DNA from: Gracilibacillus ureilyticus
GTDB taxonomy: Bacteria > Bacillota > Bacilli > Bacillales > Amphibacillaceae
DNA length: 64,000 nt
Direction: 5' to 3'
Assembly: GCF_900111195.1 (NCBI RefSeq)
Contig: NZ_FOGL01000011.1
Span: forward strand, 16,529-80,528
A program made the position numbers and the translations under genes. This document shows, piece after piece, positions 9,160 through 17,762 of the stretch. Below the pieces are notes generated by a model. It had not been told where the DNA came from. It did no database searches and worked only from the letters and a program-made list of their open reading frames with translations. The first letter of the stretch is position 1; every line of letters begins with the position of its first letter.

Positions 9160-9468
9160 ATGAGCAGTACACACAGCAGTCGTTTTCCTTGGAATCACTT
9201 AATCGGCTTTATCCTTTCTATTGCACTAACGTTATTAGCAGTGTTCGTTAAATTCCAGACCAATTTTTCTGATAGTATTATTATGTGGATTATTGGTACA
9301 TTAGCAATATTTCAGGCGATGATTCAGTTATTTATGTTTATGCACGTTACGGAAGGTAAAGAAGGTATGATCAATGTAATAAATATGATTTACAGTATTT
9401 TCTTAGCATTGGTTATTGTATTTGGTTCAATATGGGTATTAACATCAGGTCATGCTGCAATGCATTAA
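9160..9468 (+). CDS. qoxD: cytochrome aa3 quinol oxidase subunit IV
   Basis: This 102-residue small subunit has three hydrophobic helices and the COX4_pro-like pattern IIGTLAIFQAMIQLFMFMHVTEGKEG. It starts 1 bp after the qoxC stop codon and is followed directly by a strong terminator, so it closes the operon. Confidence 0.94.
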   Translation: MSSTHSSRFPWNHLIGFILSIALTLLAVFVKFQTNFSDSIIMWIIGTLAIFQAMIQLFMFMHVTEGKEGMINVINMIYSIFLALVIVFGSIWVLTSGHAAMH

Positions 9469-9480
9469 GAACTGATAAGA

Positions 9481-9508
9481 AAAAAAGCAGGGGAAACCCT
9501 GCTTTTTT
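9481..9508 (+). terminator. Rho-independent terminator of qoxABCD
   Basis: Stem GCAGGG (9487-9492) and CCCTGC (9497-9502) with loop GAAA, flanked by A6 and T6, so it can also act on the opposite strand. Confidence 0.9.
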
Positions 9509-10004
9509 CAGTTAGTTCCATTCTTAAGCAGTTTGTCCACTTCATTTATCCATTTCTCATCAGGTGTTGCAAGGATGGTTTTCCATCCAAGCTTTTCTGC
9601 CGGCAGTAAATTTTCTTCTTTATTATCAACAAACAGAACCATGCTGTCAGGTATCATCCTTTTCTTACATATATGGTAGATATTTTCATAAGGTTTCGAA
9701 TATCCAACTTCAGAGGAATTGGTACTACTTGTTAACAGATGTTTAATGGGTTGAAGAATTGGGAAAATCCATTCTGAACGATGATTGCTTAAAAGATGAA
9801 GTTCTGCATAGCCCGACCAGTCATTTAGATAGTTTATCCCTTCTATTGGAGTTAAACTAGCTGTTAAGCTCTCTTTTAAATAATCTGCTTTAATTTTGGG
9901 AAAAGTATTGGTGAGCCAATACCAGAAATCTTGTTCTGTAATATTCCCATGCTATTTGTAGTTAACACACCGCCTATATCAAGTACAAGTTGTATCTTTT
10001 TCAT
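9508..10004 (-). pseudogene. HAD-like hydrolase, frameshifted and internally deleted
   Basis: ATG at 10004 opens MKKIQLVLDIGGVLTTNSM, a HAD motif I, but this frame stops soon after. The continuing homology is in another frame: NITEQDFWYWL, motif II LLSNH, motif III SKPYENIY and motif IV LFVDNKEENLL, ending at 9508. About 20-35 residues of the cap between motif I and ITEQDFW appear to be missing, so a deletion with frameshift is likely, giving about 165 residues instead of about 200. It was probably a small-metabolite phosphatase. A sequencing error alone would not explain the missing cap. Confidence 0.72.
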
Positions 10005-10089
10005 TATTTACTGAATCCTTTCACTTCTTAAATAGTAAATATGATATAGTAACATCAGCTTGAAATTTTAACTTAAAAGGGGTTACGAA

Positions 10090-11094
10090 ATGAAACAAGT
10101 GAAAAAAAGCATCCTGTCTTTATTCATAGCTATATTAATTGCAGCACCGGTTACTACATATGCCCATGTAAAGTGGTTCGCTGAAGTGGAGGCAGAGAAA
10201 GTTCCTATCGAACAAATACTGAGTCCGTTTTTTATCACATTTTCCCTGGTTGTTGCAATCATATTAGCAATTTTACCACAATTGATGGGATATTTACTGA
10301 AAATTCCTTATGCAAATAAGTTAGATAATTTCTTAAATGGATTTCGGAAATATTCCCGTTATATCCTTAAATACGGTACTGCTCTGGCTTTTGTCATTCA
10401 ATTATTTTCGGGCACAATGTTCGCACCGGAATTTGAAATTACCGAAACATGGCAAACAGTCGTAATGGTCCTTATTATTGCAGGGCTGCTCATCCCGGTT
10501 CACTACAGTACAAAAGTAGCAGCAGCATTAATGTTCATATTGTTTATTACAGTCTGGGCTGATTTTGGCTGGTTCTACATGCTGGATTATGGTTTCTACC
10601 TTGCAATTATTTTTGTTCTGTTAATTGGGAAAACGAAAGTGGAGAATTGGGGGTTTCCATTTCTTTATTTGGGAACAGGACTCAGTTTGTGTTGGGTAGC
10701 TGTAGAAAAATGGGTTTATCCTGGAATGACCCTAGATATAGTGGCAAGTCATAATGTTCCTACTTTCGGGTTTGAGCCGGAGATTTTTATTGTTATGGCA
10801 GCGTTTGTGGAATTTGTTGTCGGTTATTTACTGGTTGTTGGTATATTGAACCGGATTTTAGGCTTAGTCGTAACAGTTATATTCATTCTGACAAGTATGC
10901 TGTTTGGAATGACAGAAATTGTTGGCCATGCAATGATTCACATTGTTTTATTAATTTTTATTATTGAAGGTGTATCATTCTATGAGCCCCCAATTAAAAT
11001 TCATAAAACAAAAATTGATCAGTTTATCTTTGTATTTCTAAACTTCATTTTTGTATTGGCAACATTTATTCTTATTTATTACCGCTTTGCATAA
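10090..11094 (+). CDS. polytopic membrane protein with cleavable-type signal, DoxX-like
   Basis: This 334-residue protein has an N-terminal signal-like segment ending ATTYAHVKWF-type (TTYAHVKWFAE around 23-33), then about eight hydrophobic helices. The HVKWF motif straight after the signal is conserved, as far as I recall, in a group of DoxX-related membrane proteins, but I cannot verify the family. The RBS is AAGGGG. It stands alone between the broken HAD gene and degV. The function is unknown; the nearby terminal oxidase is only a weak hint. Confidence 0.65.
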   Translation: MKQVKKSILSLFIAILIAAPVTTYAHVKWFAEVEAEKVPIEQILSPFFITFSLVVAIILAILPQLMGYLLKIPYANKLDNFLNGFRKYSRYILKYGTALAFVIQLFSGTMFAPEFEITETWQTVVMVLIIAGLLIPVHYSTKVAAALMFILFITVWADFGWFYMLDYGFYLAIIFVLLIGKTKVENWGFPFLYLGTGLSLCWVAVEKWVYPGMTLDIVASHNVPTFGFEPEIFIVMAAFVEFVVGYLLVVGILNRILGLVVTVIFILTSMLFGMTEIVGHAMIHIVLLIFIIEGVSFYEPPIKIHKTKIDQFIFVFLNFIFVLATFILIYYRFA

Positions 11095-11182
11095 TTTGTA
11101 GAAATGTAATACGCTTAATAAAACTTAAATAAAATCAGAAATAAAGAGAGGCACCAGTGTGCTGGAAATGAGGTGTTGGTCT

Positions 11183-12025
11183 TTGAAGAAAATAGCTTGG
11201 ATTACAGACAGCTCTTCGGGTCTGTCTAAAGAATTCGCAGCAAAAAATAATGTTTTCGTTCTTCCATTGAATGTAATTATTGATGGAAAAACATACCGGG
11301 AAGATGTGGATATAACTAAGGATGAGTTTTATCAATTGCTCCAATCACATGGAAATAATGCAAAAACAAGCCAGCCGGCGTTTGGTGATTTTGTCTCACT
11401 ATACGAAAAACTGAAAGAAGAATATGATGCAGGAATAGCAATACATGCTTCCAGTCAGTTAACAGGAACTTACAGCAGTTCTGTTTCTGCTTCTGAAATG
11501 GCTGACTTTCCTGTTGAAGTGATCGATTCAAAAATCGGAGATTATGCTTTAGGAAAAATGATTCAAAATGGAATCGATATGGTAAACGAAGGAAAGGAAT
11601 ATGATCAGGTTGTAAGTAAGCTGCGTACATTACCGGAACTTGCCCAGATGTATTTAATGCCGCAAAACTTTGAGCAATTGCGAAAAAGCGGCCGGGTAAG
11701 TACTGCCCAGTCCATCTTTGCATCACTGTTAAATATTCATTTAATATTGGGATTTGATGACGGCAAAGTAGTCGTTAAAGATAAAGTGAGAATAAAGAAA
11801 AGAGCCAAACAGAAAATGTTTCAAATACTGGATGATGCCATGGAAAAATACCATTTAAAAGAATTGTGTATTCAGCATGCTGGAGTAAAGGAGCACGCCA
11901 TGCAATGGAAGGAAGAAATTGAAAGAAAACACCAGTCATTAAAAGTTAAAATCCAGACATTAGTCCCCGTTGCAGGAGTTCATACAGGTCATGGTACATT
12001 GTGTATCTCCTGGCTTAGAGATTAA
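11183..12025 (+). CDS. DegV family fatty-acid-binding protein
   Basis: This is a 280-residue DegV-fold protein, likely to present fatty acids to a FakA-type kinase for phospholipid synthesis. Visible features are the N-terminal DSSSGLS loop, HASSQLTGTY and LRKSGRVS, each typical of DegV/FakB proteins. I prefer TTG at 11183, with GAGGTG 8 bp upstream, starting MKKIAWITDSSSGLS; the frame is open back to a GTG at 11159. It is monocistronic, with a terminator downstream. Confidence 0.9.
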   Translation: MKKIAWITDSSSGLSKEFAAKNNVFVLPLNVIIDGKTYREDVDITKDEFYQLLQSHGNNAKTSQPAFGDFVSLYEKLKEEYDAGIAIHASSQLTGTYSSSVSASEMADFPVEVIDSKIGDYALGKMIQNGIDMVNEGKEYDQVVSKLRTLPELAQMYLMPQNFEQLRKSGRVSTAQSIFASLLNIHLILGFDDGKVVVKDKVRIKKRAKQKMFQILDDAMEKYHLKELCIQHAGVKEHAMQWKEEIERKHQSLKVKIQTLVPVAGVHTGHGTLCISWLRD

Positions 12026-12035
12026 CATATGAAAA

Positions 12036-12080
12036 GGTCAGAAATTGCTGGTTCAGACAATTTTCTGGCTTTTTTTCTTT
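12036..12080 (+). terminator. terminator downstream of degV
   Basis: Arms around GTCAGAAATTG (12037-12047) and CAATTTTCTGGC (12058-12069) pair, followed by T7. Confidence 0.75.
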
Positions 12081-12136
12081 AAAATGCTCTTATATTGCGT
12101 TAAAGTATAATTAGAGTATGAGAAAGGGAGATTAAA

Positions 12137-13273
12137 ATGGGACATGGATTTGATACAAAATCTGTACATATAACAATGAAGCGTGATGGCGGTATTCCGA
12201 CAAAGGTAACACCAATCCATCAATCTTCTGCTTTTACGTTCAAGGACTTAGATGATATTGAAGGTTTTTATACAGGTGAGCGGGAGTATCTCTATACGAG
12301 AGTTGGTAACCCGAACACTGATGAATTAGGAAAAGCTGTTGCTGATCTAGAGGAGGCACCGGTGGGCATAGCTACATCCTCCGGCTTATCTGCGATTATG
12401 GTAGGTATCCTGTCGGTTGCCAAAGCTGGTGATCATGTACTGGCATCGCATGATTTATATGGCGGCACTTATGAGCTGCTGGCTAATGAATTAACGGCAT
12501 TTGGAATTAAAGTCAGCTTTGTGTCATTTGAAGAAGATATTGAGCAGCACATTCAATCAAATACCGTTCTTCTCTATACAGAATCTATTACTAACCCTTT
12601 GTTACGGGTAGAGGATTTACATAAAGTAGTTCAGATTGCCGAAAAATATAAGATTAAAACAATGGTTGATAATACTTTTGCTACTTCTTATTTAGTAAGA
12701 CCATACACGCTAGGTATTAATCTTGTTGTTCACAGTGCAACGAAATATATTGGCGGCCATAGCGATATAACGGCAGGGGTGTTAGCAGGCGATGAAGATT
12801 TAATTACAAAAGCACGTCAGAAGTGTGTAAACCTTGGGAGCAATTTAAGCCCATTTGAAGCATGGCTTACTGTAAGAGGATTAAAAACTTTAGCAGTCAG
12901 AATGGAACGACACATACATAATGCAGAAAAAGTGGCTTCCGCTTTAGCGAATCATCCTGCTGTTGATAAAGTGTATTACCCAGAGTATGTATCTGAAAAA
13001 GGGAGAGGCCCGATTGTTACCATTGATATTACCGAAAGGGCGGATATTAAAACATTTCTGAAGTCGCTCGACTGGATTAAAATTGTCGCAACACTAGCTG
13101 GTGTGGAAACAACCGTCTCTTATCCGTTAGGAACCTCTCATCGGAATTTACCGAAAAATGTTCAGCAAGACCTTGGCATTACAGAAGGCTTAATTCGTAT
13201 CTCAATTGGTATAGAAGATGCAGATGATATCATCTCTGCTTTAAATCATGCTTTAGACTCAGCAAAAAGATAG
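12137..13273 (+). CDS. PLP-dependent Cys/Met metabolism enzyme (cystathionine gamma-synthase/lyase family)
   Basis: This 378-residue fold-type I PLP enzyme has YTRVGNPN, the TSSGLSA phosphate-binding loop, MVDNTFAT and the PLP-lysine motif HSATKYIGGHSD, all diagnostic of the family. Members act as cystathionine gamma-synthase, cystathionine lyases or methionine gamma-lyase, and sequence reading cannot decide which. The RBS is AAAGGGAG. No S-box or T-box leader is visible in the 56 bp upstream. It lies 12 bp before the next SDR gene, so they are probably cotranscribed. Confidence 0.9.
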   Translation: MGHGFDTKSVHITMKRDGGIPTKVTPIHQSSAFTFKDLDDIEGFYTGEREYLYTRVGNPNTDELGKAVADLEEAPVGIATSSGLSAIMVGILSVAKAGDHVLASHDLYGGTYELLANELTAFGIKVSFVSFEEDIEQHIQSNTVLLYTESITNPLLRVEDLHKVVQIAEKYKIKTMVDNTFATSYLVRPYTLGINLVVHSATKYIGGHSDITAGVLAGDEDLITKARQKCVNLGSNLSPFEAWLTVRGLKTLAVRMERHIHNAEKVASALANHPAVDKVYYPEYVSEKGRGPIVTIDITERADIKTFLKSLDWIKIVATLAGVETTVSYPLGTSHRNLPKNVQQDLGITEGLIRISIGIEDADDIISALNHALDSAKR

Positions 13274-13285
13274 GGAGGATCAGGT

Positions 13286-14044
13286 ATGAAATATGCAGTA
13301 GTAACAGGTACTTCTAAAGGTTTAGGGGCATCCATTGCGAAGCTCCTGATGGAAGAATCCTTTCATGTTATCGGCTTAGCCAGGAACATTAATGAAGAAC
13401 TGGCCGCAATGAAACTACCAGGTGAATATACACATATACAAGTAAATCTGTCTGATCTTGATGCAACCCAGGACACTTTTACATCAATTGTCCAAGATTT
13501 AAAGGAAAAAGAGATGGAGTCACTACTGCTCGTACAGAATGCGGCATTAGTAACTCCAATTGAACAGGCGGGAAGGCAGGATACACAGAAGCTGATTGAC
13601 CATGTCCATGTTAATCTTCTTTCCCCAATGATCGTGACAAATTTGTGGCTGGATTTATTGCGTGATATGGACCTTCCGTTAGTTATCGCAAATGTTACCT
13701 CAGGAGCGGCTCAACGATCTGTCTATGGCTGGAATGCATACTGCAGTACAAAAGCAGGTCTTGACCGCTATACAGACACGGTTGCTTTGGAACAAGGCGA
13801 ATTAGGGACAGGTAATAAAGTATTTTTGTTCGATCCCAGTATTATGGATACAGAAATGCAGGGAGAAATTCGTTCCGCTGATGTGACACAATTTACCGAT
13901 GTAGAAAAATTTAAAGCATATAAAACAAATAACAGCTTACGTGAGACGGATGTCGTGGCAAAAGTTCTCGTTGATCGCCTCCTTGATCCGGACAATATTC
14001 AAAATGGTGAATATTATAGTGTGAAAGATGTCTTTAATAGGTGA
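13286..14044 (+). CDS. SDR oxidoreductase, YueD/benzil-reductase-like
   Basis: This 252-residue short-chain reductase has TGTSKGLG (8-15) for NADP(H) binding, VQNAA in place of NNAG, a catalytic Ser in NVTSGAA and YCSTK as the YxxxK pair. The overall pattern, with ALEQGE and the C-terminal NGEYYSV, resembles B. subtilis YueD (benzil reductase, sepiapterin-reductase-like). The physiological substrate is unknown. The RBS is GGGAGGA. Confidence 0.87.
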   Translation: MKYAVVTGTSKGLGASIAKLLMEESFHVIGLARNINEELAAMKLPGEYTHIQVNLSDLDATQDTFTSIVQDLKEKEMESLLLVQNAALVTPIEQAGRQDTQKLIDHVHVNLLSPMIVTNLWLDLLRDMDLPLVIANVTSGAAQRSVYGWNAYCSTKAGLDRYTDTVALEQGELGTGNKVFLFDPSIMDTEMQGEIRSADVTQFTDVEKFKAYKTNNSLRETDVVAKVLVDRLLDPDNIQNGEYYSVKDVFNR

Positions 14045-14069
14045 GCACCCATTTTTATAAAATTGAATG

Positions 14070-14097
14070 ACCATTTCTCCTCCTGTTACATACGTTA
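14070..14097 (+). promoter_or_regulatory. sigma-K-like promoter of the YjcZ-type gene
   Basis: ACC (14070-14072) and CATACGTTA (14089-14097) are 16 bp apart, fitting the mother-cell sigma-K pattern AC-N16-CATAnnnTA. It is 27 bp upstream of the tiny ORF at 14125. Confidence 0.55.
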
Positions 14098-14124
14098 TAA
14101 GTGTAAGAATTAAAGGAGGGATAA

Positions 14125-14232
14125 ATGATGGGTGCACAACAATATGGATACGGCTCTGGATTTGCATTAATCGTCGTGTTGTTTATTCTATTAATTATTA
14201 TTGGTGCTTCTTGGGGTTACGGCGGTTACTAA
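14125..14232 (+). CDS. YjcZ-family tiny transmembrane spore protein
   Basis: A 35-residue protein, [20 protein letters not shown] followed by a hydrophobic stretch and the ending ASWGYGGY. The Gly/Tyr-rich ends flanking one membrane helix are the hallmark of the YjcZ-type tiny TM family found in spore formers. AAAGGAGGG precedes the paired ATGs (14125 and 14128). The sigma-K-like promoter and the terminator at 14254 make it an independent sporulation unit. Confidence 0.85.
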   Translation: MMGAQQYGYGSGFALIVVLFILLIIIGASWGYGGY

Positions 14233-14253
14233 GATCCAAAATAAGCTTCATTG

Positions 14254-14288
14254 AAACTGGCAAAGGTAATCACCTTTCGCCAGTTTTT
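14254..14288 (+). terminator. terminator after the YjcZ-type gene
   Basis: AAACTGGC (14254-14261) pairs with GCCAGTTT (14279-14286); AAGGT and ACCTT extend the stem inside; T5 follows. Confidence 0.85.
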
Positions 14289-14434
14289 CATATTAAGTCA
14301 GCTGTTACATAGGATGAATTACGGGAACAGTAAGTTGATAAGCAGTCAGTATCTGTTGCTTTTCTAATGAATAGAAAATGTGATAAAATTGTTAGAAGTG
14401 TGAATAGAACCAGTGGTATGAAAGGAAGTTAGGT

Positions 14435-15196
14435 ATGATTACAAGGAAAAGTAAACGTGAAATAGAAATGATGCATGCAGCAGGCAAATTACTCGCTAAC
14501 TGCCATAAGGAAATCGCAAAAATGATCCAACCGGGAATTACGACAAAAGAAATAGATCAGTTTGTGGAAAAATTTCTTGCCAAACATGGGGCGACACCTG
14601 AACAAAAAGGCTATAACGGGTATGAATATGCGACATGTGCATCAATTAATGATGAGATTTGCCACGGATTTCCTCGGGATGAAAAGCTGGTTGATGGTGA
14701 TATTGTAACAATTGATATGGTGGTCAACTTAAATGGCGGGCTGGCAGATTCCGCCTGGACTTATGTTGTCGGAGAATCTGATGAGAAGACAGACAAATTG
14801 CTCGAAGTAACCAAAACGGCATTATATAAAGGAATAGAACAAGCGGTAGCAGGAAATCGAATTGGTGATATTGGACACGCGATTCAACAGTTTGCTGAAG
14901 GGGAAGGTTTCTCTGTAGTAAGAGATTTTACCGGTCACGGAATTGGCCGTACGATTCATGAAGATCCTCATATTCCACACTACGGTTTACCTGGTAAAGG
15001 ACCACGCCTGAAAGAAGGCATGGTTGTGACAATTGAACCAATGATTAATGAAGGTGACTGGAAAAGTAAAATGGATAGCAATGGCTGGACTGCCAGAACA
15101 GTTGATGGCGGCAGATCGGCTCAGTTTGAACATACTATAGTTATTACGGAAGAAGGTCCAATGATTTTAACAGATCAGGATGAAGCAGTTAACTAG
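14435..15196 (+). CDS. mapB: type I methionine aminopeptidase, MapB-like
   Basis: This 253-residue cytosolic metallopeptidase removes initiator Met. The catalytic set is visible: His in EICHGFP, Asp ligands in VTIDMVVN and LADSAWTY, His in GHGIGRTIHEDP, Glu in VVTIEPMI and Glu in QFEHTIVI. It resembles the stand-alone B. subtilis MapB (YflG) rather than the ribosomal-operon MapA. The RBS is AAAGGAAG. It lies 11 bp before azlC. Confidence 0.92.
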   Translation: MITRKSKREIEMMHAAGKLLANCHKEIAKMIQPGITTKEIDQFVEKFLAKHGATPEQKGYNGYEYATCASINDEICHGFPRDEKLVDGDIVTIDMVVNLNGGLADSAWTYVVGESDEKTDKLLEVTKTALYKGIEQAVAGNRIGDIGHAIQQFAEGEGFSVVRDFTGHGIGRTIHEDPHIPHYGLPGKGPRLKEGMVVTIEPMINEGDWKSKMDSNGWTARTVDGGRSAQFEHTIVITEEGPMILTDQDEAVN

Positions 15197-15207
15197 CGGG
15201 GTAGAAA

Positions 15208-15921
15208 ATGGAATTAGATAGTAAACAATTAATAAAAAAACAACTTAGAGACGGGCTGATCGCTGCTTCACCAATCATTGTCGGTTATTTACCAATCGCC
15301 CTCGCTTATGGGGTGCTTGCAAAACAGGCAGGATTAACATTAACAGAGTTAACGGGTATGAGTTTATTCGTTTATGCGGGAGCAGCACAGTTTATGGGAG
15401 CCAATATGATCGGACTGGGTGTGAGTGCAGCCGAAATCATTGTGGCCACTTTTGTATTAAACTTCCGGCATTTCATTATGAGCTTGTCGTTTATTAATCA
15501 GATCAAAGATTATTCAATAAAATGGAAATTACCGCTTGCAGCCGCATTAACAGATGAAACATTCTCGGTTGCTTCCATTTATAATAAACAGGTGGACAGG
15601 CAATATGGTTATTATTTTTACGGAACTATTATGCTTACATCCTATATTTCATGGGTATTAGGCTCATTGGCTGGTGGAATATTAGGTGATGTGATCCCGC
15701 CAGTATTAAGTCAAAGTATGGGAGTAGCTTTATACGCCATGTTTATTGGTCTGTTAATACCCTCGATAAAAAAATACCGCAGGATAGCAGTAATCAGTAT
15801 TGCTGCAGCATTGATTAACTACATCGTCAGCCCATTAACCGGACAAGGGTGGGGGATTGTAATTGGAACAGTGTTTGGTGGATTAGCAGGTGTATTCGTT
15901 CTTGAGGAGGAAAAAGTATGA
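15208..15921 (+). CDS. azlC: AzlC-type branched-chain amino acid exporter, large subunit
   Basis: This 237-residue membrane protein has the AzlC signature near the N-terminus (PIVGYLPIALAYGVLAKQAG, then FVYAGAAQFMG) and FVLNFRHFIMSLS. With the overlapping AzlD it should form a branched-chain or other amino acid efflux system. No Lrp/AzlB-type regulator gene is adjacent. Overlaps azlD by 4 bp. Confidence 0.92.
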   Translation: MELDSKQLIKKQLRDGLIAASPIIVGYLPIALAYGVLAKQAGLTLTELTGMSLFVYAGAAQFMGANMIGLGVSAAEIIVATFVLNFRHFIMSLSFINQIKDYSIKWKLPLAAALTDETFSVASIYNKQVDRQYGYYFYGTIMLTSYISWVLGSLAGGILGDVIPPVLSQSMGVALYAMFIGLLIPSIKKYRRIAVISIAAALINYIVSPLTGQGWGIVIGTVFGGLAGVFVLEEEKV

Positions 15922-16211
15922 TCTGGGCAATTATTATCGGGATGGCACTTGTGACGCTTATTCCAAGGATAGTCCCGGCATTCATTGTTGATCTAGTCCG
16001 GTTTCCGAAATGGATGAATAAATGGCTCCAGGCAATACCGTATGCTGCGCTTGGTGCTTTGATCTTCCCTGGAATAATGACAGTTGTGCCTGATAAGCCG
16101 TATATTGGACTAATTGCTGGTGTGGCAGCTATCATACTTGCATGGTTTAAAGTGCACGTAATTCTTGTAGTATTAGTGGCAATCGGTACGGTTTTCTTTT
16201 TATCTTTTTGA
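15918..16211 (+). CDS. azlD: AzlD-type small subunit of amino acid exporter
   Basis: This 97-residue membrane protein has three or four helices; TLIPRIVPAFIVDLVRFPKWM and the AIPYAALGALIFPG segment are typical of AzlD. The ATGA overlap with azlC indicates coupled translation. AGGAGG lies inside the azlC end. Confidence 0.92.
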   Translation: MIWAIIIGMALVTLIPRIVPAFIVDLVRFPKWMNKWLQAIPYAALGALIFPGIMTVVPDKPYIGLIAGVAAIILAWFKVHVILVVLVAIGTVFFLSF

Positions 16212-16240
16212 GGAAGCTGGAACAGCAAATGAGGCAAAGC

Positions 16241-16277
16241 AAAAAACGAACGATCATAGAGATTCGTTCGTTTTTTT
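16241..16277. terminator. bidirectional terminator between azlD and the CDF gene
   Basis: ACGAACGA and TCGTTCGT arms with a 10-nt loop, flanked by A6 and T7; it serves azlCD (+) and the convergent CDF exporter (-). Confidence 0.88.
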
Positions 16278-16317
16278 GTAACATTTTGCTAATATCCCGT
16301 TTTTCCAGGCCATTCGA

Positions 16318-17190
16318 TCAATTCTCGTCATATGGTTCGATATGAATATGAGCTCGCGGAATATCATGCTCTTCTTTTAATTTTTCCTCGATATCATCTG
16401 TAATATGATGGCTCTCTTCTACAGTCAGCTGCGGATCAACAAATATGGTTGCCTCAATCAATGCCTGGTTTCCATGAATGCGTCCCTTTACATCCTTAAT
16501 TTCCAAAACATCTGGGTGGGAATGGATACTTTTCTTAATCTTTGTTAATTCTATCGGCTGGAATCCATCTGTTAATGTATGTGTTGCCTCACGGAAAATG
16601 TCCCAGGCAGTTTTACATATAATAAAACCGACAATAGCACCTGCAAGCGGATCTAACCAGTATAATTGAAATTGAGCACCAATAATACCGATAAATGCAC
16701 CGATACTAACAAGGGCATCAGATTTGTTATCCTGAGCAGCTGCATGAAGAGAAGAACTGTTTATCTTTTTACTTAAGTTATAATTGTAAAAATAAACACC
16801 AAACATAATGACAGCAGATCCAAGGGCTACCCATGCTGTTAAAAGGTCTGGTTGAGTAAACTCCCTTATAATGATTGATCTGATTGTATCAAACAAGACC
16901 TGAATACCGATTGTCATCATAATAAATGCAGCTAATAATGAAGCAATCATCTCAGCTCTCACGTGTCCATAGTGATGATCCTCGTCAGGAGGTTTCCTGG
17001 AGATTCTCAGTCCGATTAGAACAGCTACGGATGCAACAATATCTGTTGCGTTATTAAGACCATCTGCCCGTAAAGCGGTTGAGTTACCAATTGCAGCAGC
17101 AATTAACTTGACTGCAGCTAAAAGCAAATAGGTAATAATACTAATCCAGGCGCCTTTTTCCCCTTCTTTATACTTCTCATATTGATTCAT
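16318..17190 (-). CDS. cation diffusion facilitator, Mn-type signature
   Basis: This 290-residue CDF exporter has six membrane helices and a C-terminal cytoplasmic domain rich in His/Asp. The metal sites read N46xxxD50 (ADGLNNATD) and DxxxD (QDNKSD), the Asn/Asp pattern associated with manganese-exporting CDFs such as B. subtilis MneP/MneS, not the His-containing zinc type seen in czcD here. Length and motifs fit the YeaB (MneS) branch. The RBS is weak. Manganese specificity is inferred. Confidence 0.88.
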   Translation of the reverse strand: MNQYEKYKEGEKGAWISIITYLLLAAVKLIAAAIGNSTALRADGLNNATDIVASVAVLIGLRISRKPPDEDHHYGHVRAEMIASLLAAFIMMTIGIQVLFDTIRSIIIREFTQPDLLTAWVALGSAVIMFGVYFYNYNLSKKINSSSLHAAAQDNKSDALVSIGAFIGIIGAQFQLYWLDPLAGAIVGFIICKTAWDIFREATHTLTDGFQPIELTKIKKSIHSHPDVLEIKDVKGRIHGNQALIEATIFVDPQLTVEESHHITDDIEEKLKEEHDIPRAHIHIEPYDEN

Positions 17191-17419
17191 TTACTGATCC
17201 CGCACTTTCTAAAAATACACTAAACTGTTGTAAAGTTAGCTTATCAAACAATTGTTAGAAAAGTCTAGCCATAGTGTGTCCAAGTTATCAAAATACATCT
17301 ATTACAGCTAACCAAAAAAAACAGAAATCAATCGAGCCATTAACTTCCCAATTTTTGTTTAGACAGGCACCAAAATGGGAATCGCTTAATAAACATATAG
17401 TTAAAAGGAGGCGTGCTCC

Positions 17420-17665
17420 ATGAAAAAACAAAAGATTAGTTACCGTCTGATTCCGTTTAAAAGAAATCATAACAAAGAAATACTGGCAAGAAGGGAATTA
17501 CCTTATGAAATTAAGCTTGCTTCACAGTTAATGCTAGATGATCTTTGTTTTAACTGGAACAAAGCACGCTTAGAAGAGCAAATCAATCTAGCAATAGACC
17601 AAAGTGATAAGTCAACATTCGATAAGTTAAGCAAACAATATAAGAATTACATCTGGGAGTCATAG
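17420..17665 (+). CDS. IDEAL-domain small protein
   Basis: An 81-residue protein whose C-terminal part (LMLDDLCFNWNKARLEEQIN through DKLSKQY) matches the short IDEAL domain of Firmicutes. A basic N-terminal extension precedes it. IDEAL proteins are poorly understood; the B. subtilis relative that comes to mind is YozD. The RBS is AAAAGGAGG. It is monocistronic with its own terminator. The 229 bp upstream hold no feature I can name. Confidence 0.8.
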   Translation: MKKQKISYRLIPFKRNHNKEILARRELPYEIKLASQLMLDDLCFNWNKARLEEQINLAIDQSDKSTFDKLSKQYKNYIWES

Positions 17666-17669
17666 TAAT

Positions 17670-17710
17670 AAACCTCGTCTGAAAATAGGAGACGAGGTTT
17701 ATTAATTTTT
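17670..17710 (+). terminator. terminator after the IDEAL gene
   Basis: AAACCTCGTCT (17670-17680) and an almost perfect complement (17690-17700), followed by a T-rich tract. Confidence 0.8.
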
Positions 17711-17762
17711 CTTAAATTGTATGTTATAGTATAGTGAGCGATTTAAGGAGAGGATTTTATAC

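Noticed and set aside
12081-12136. S-box or T-box leader before the Cys/Met PLP gene
   Set aside because: The gap is only 56 bp with no conserved riboswitch or T-box blocks.
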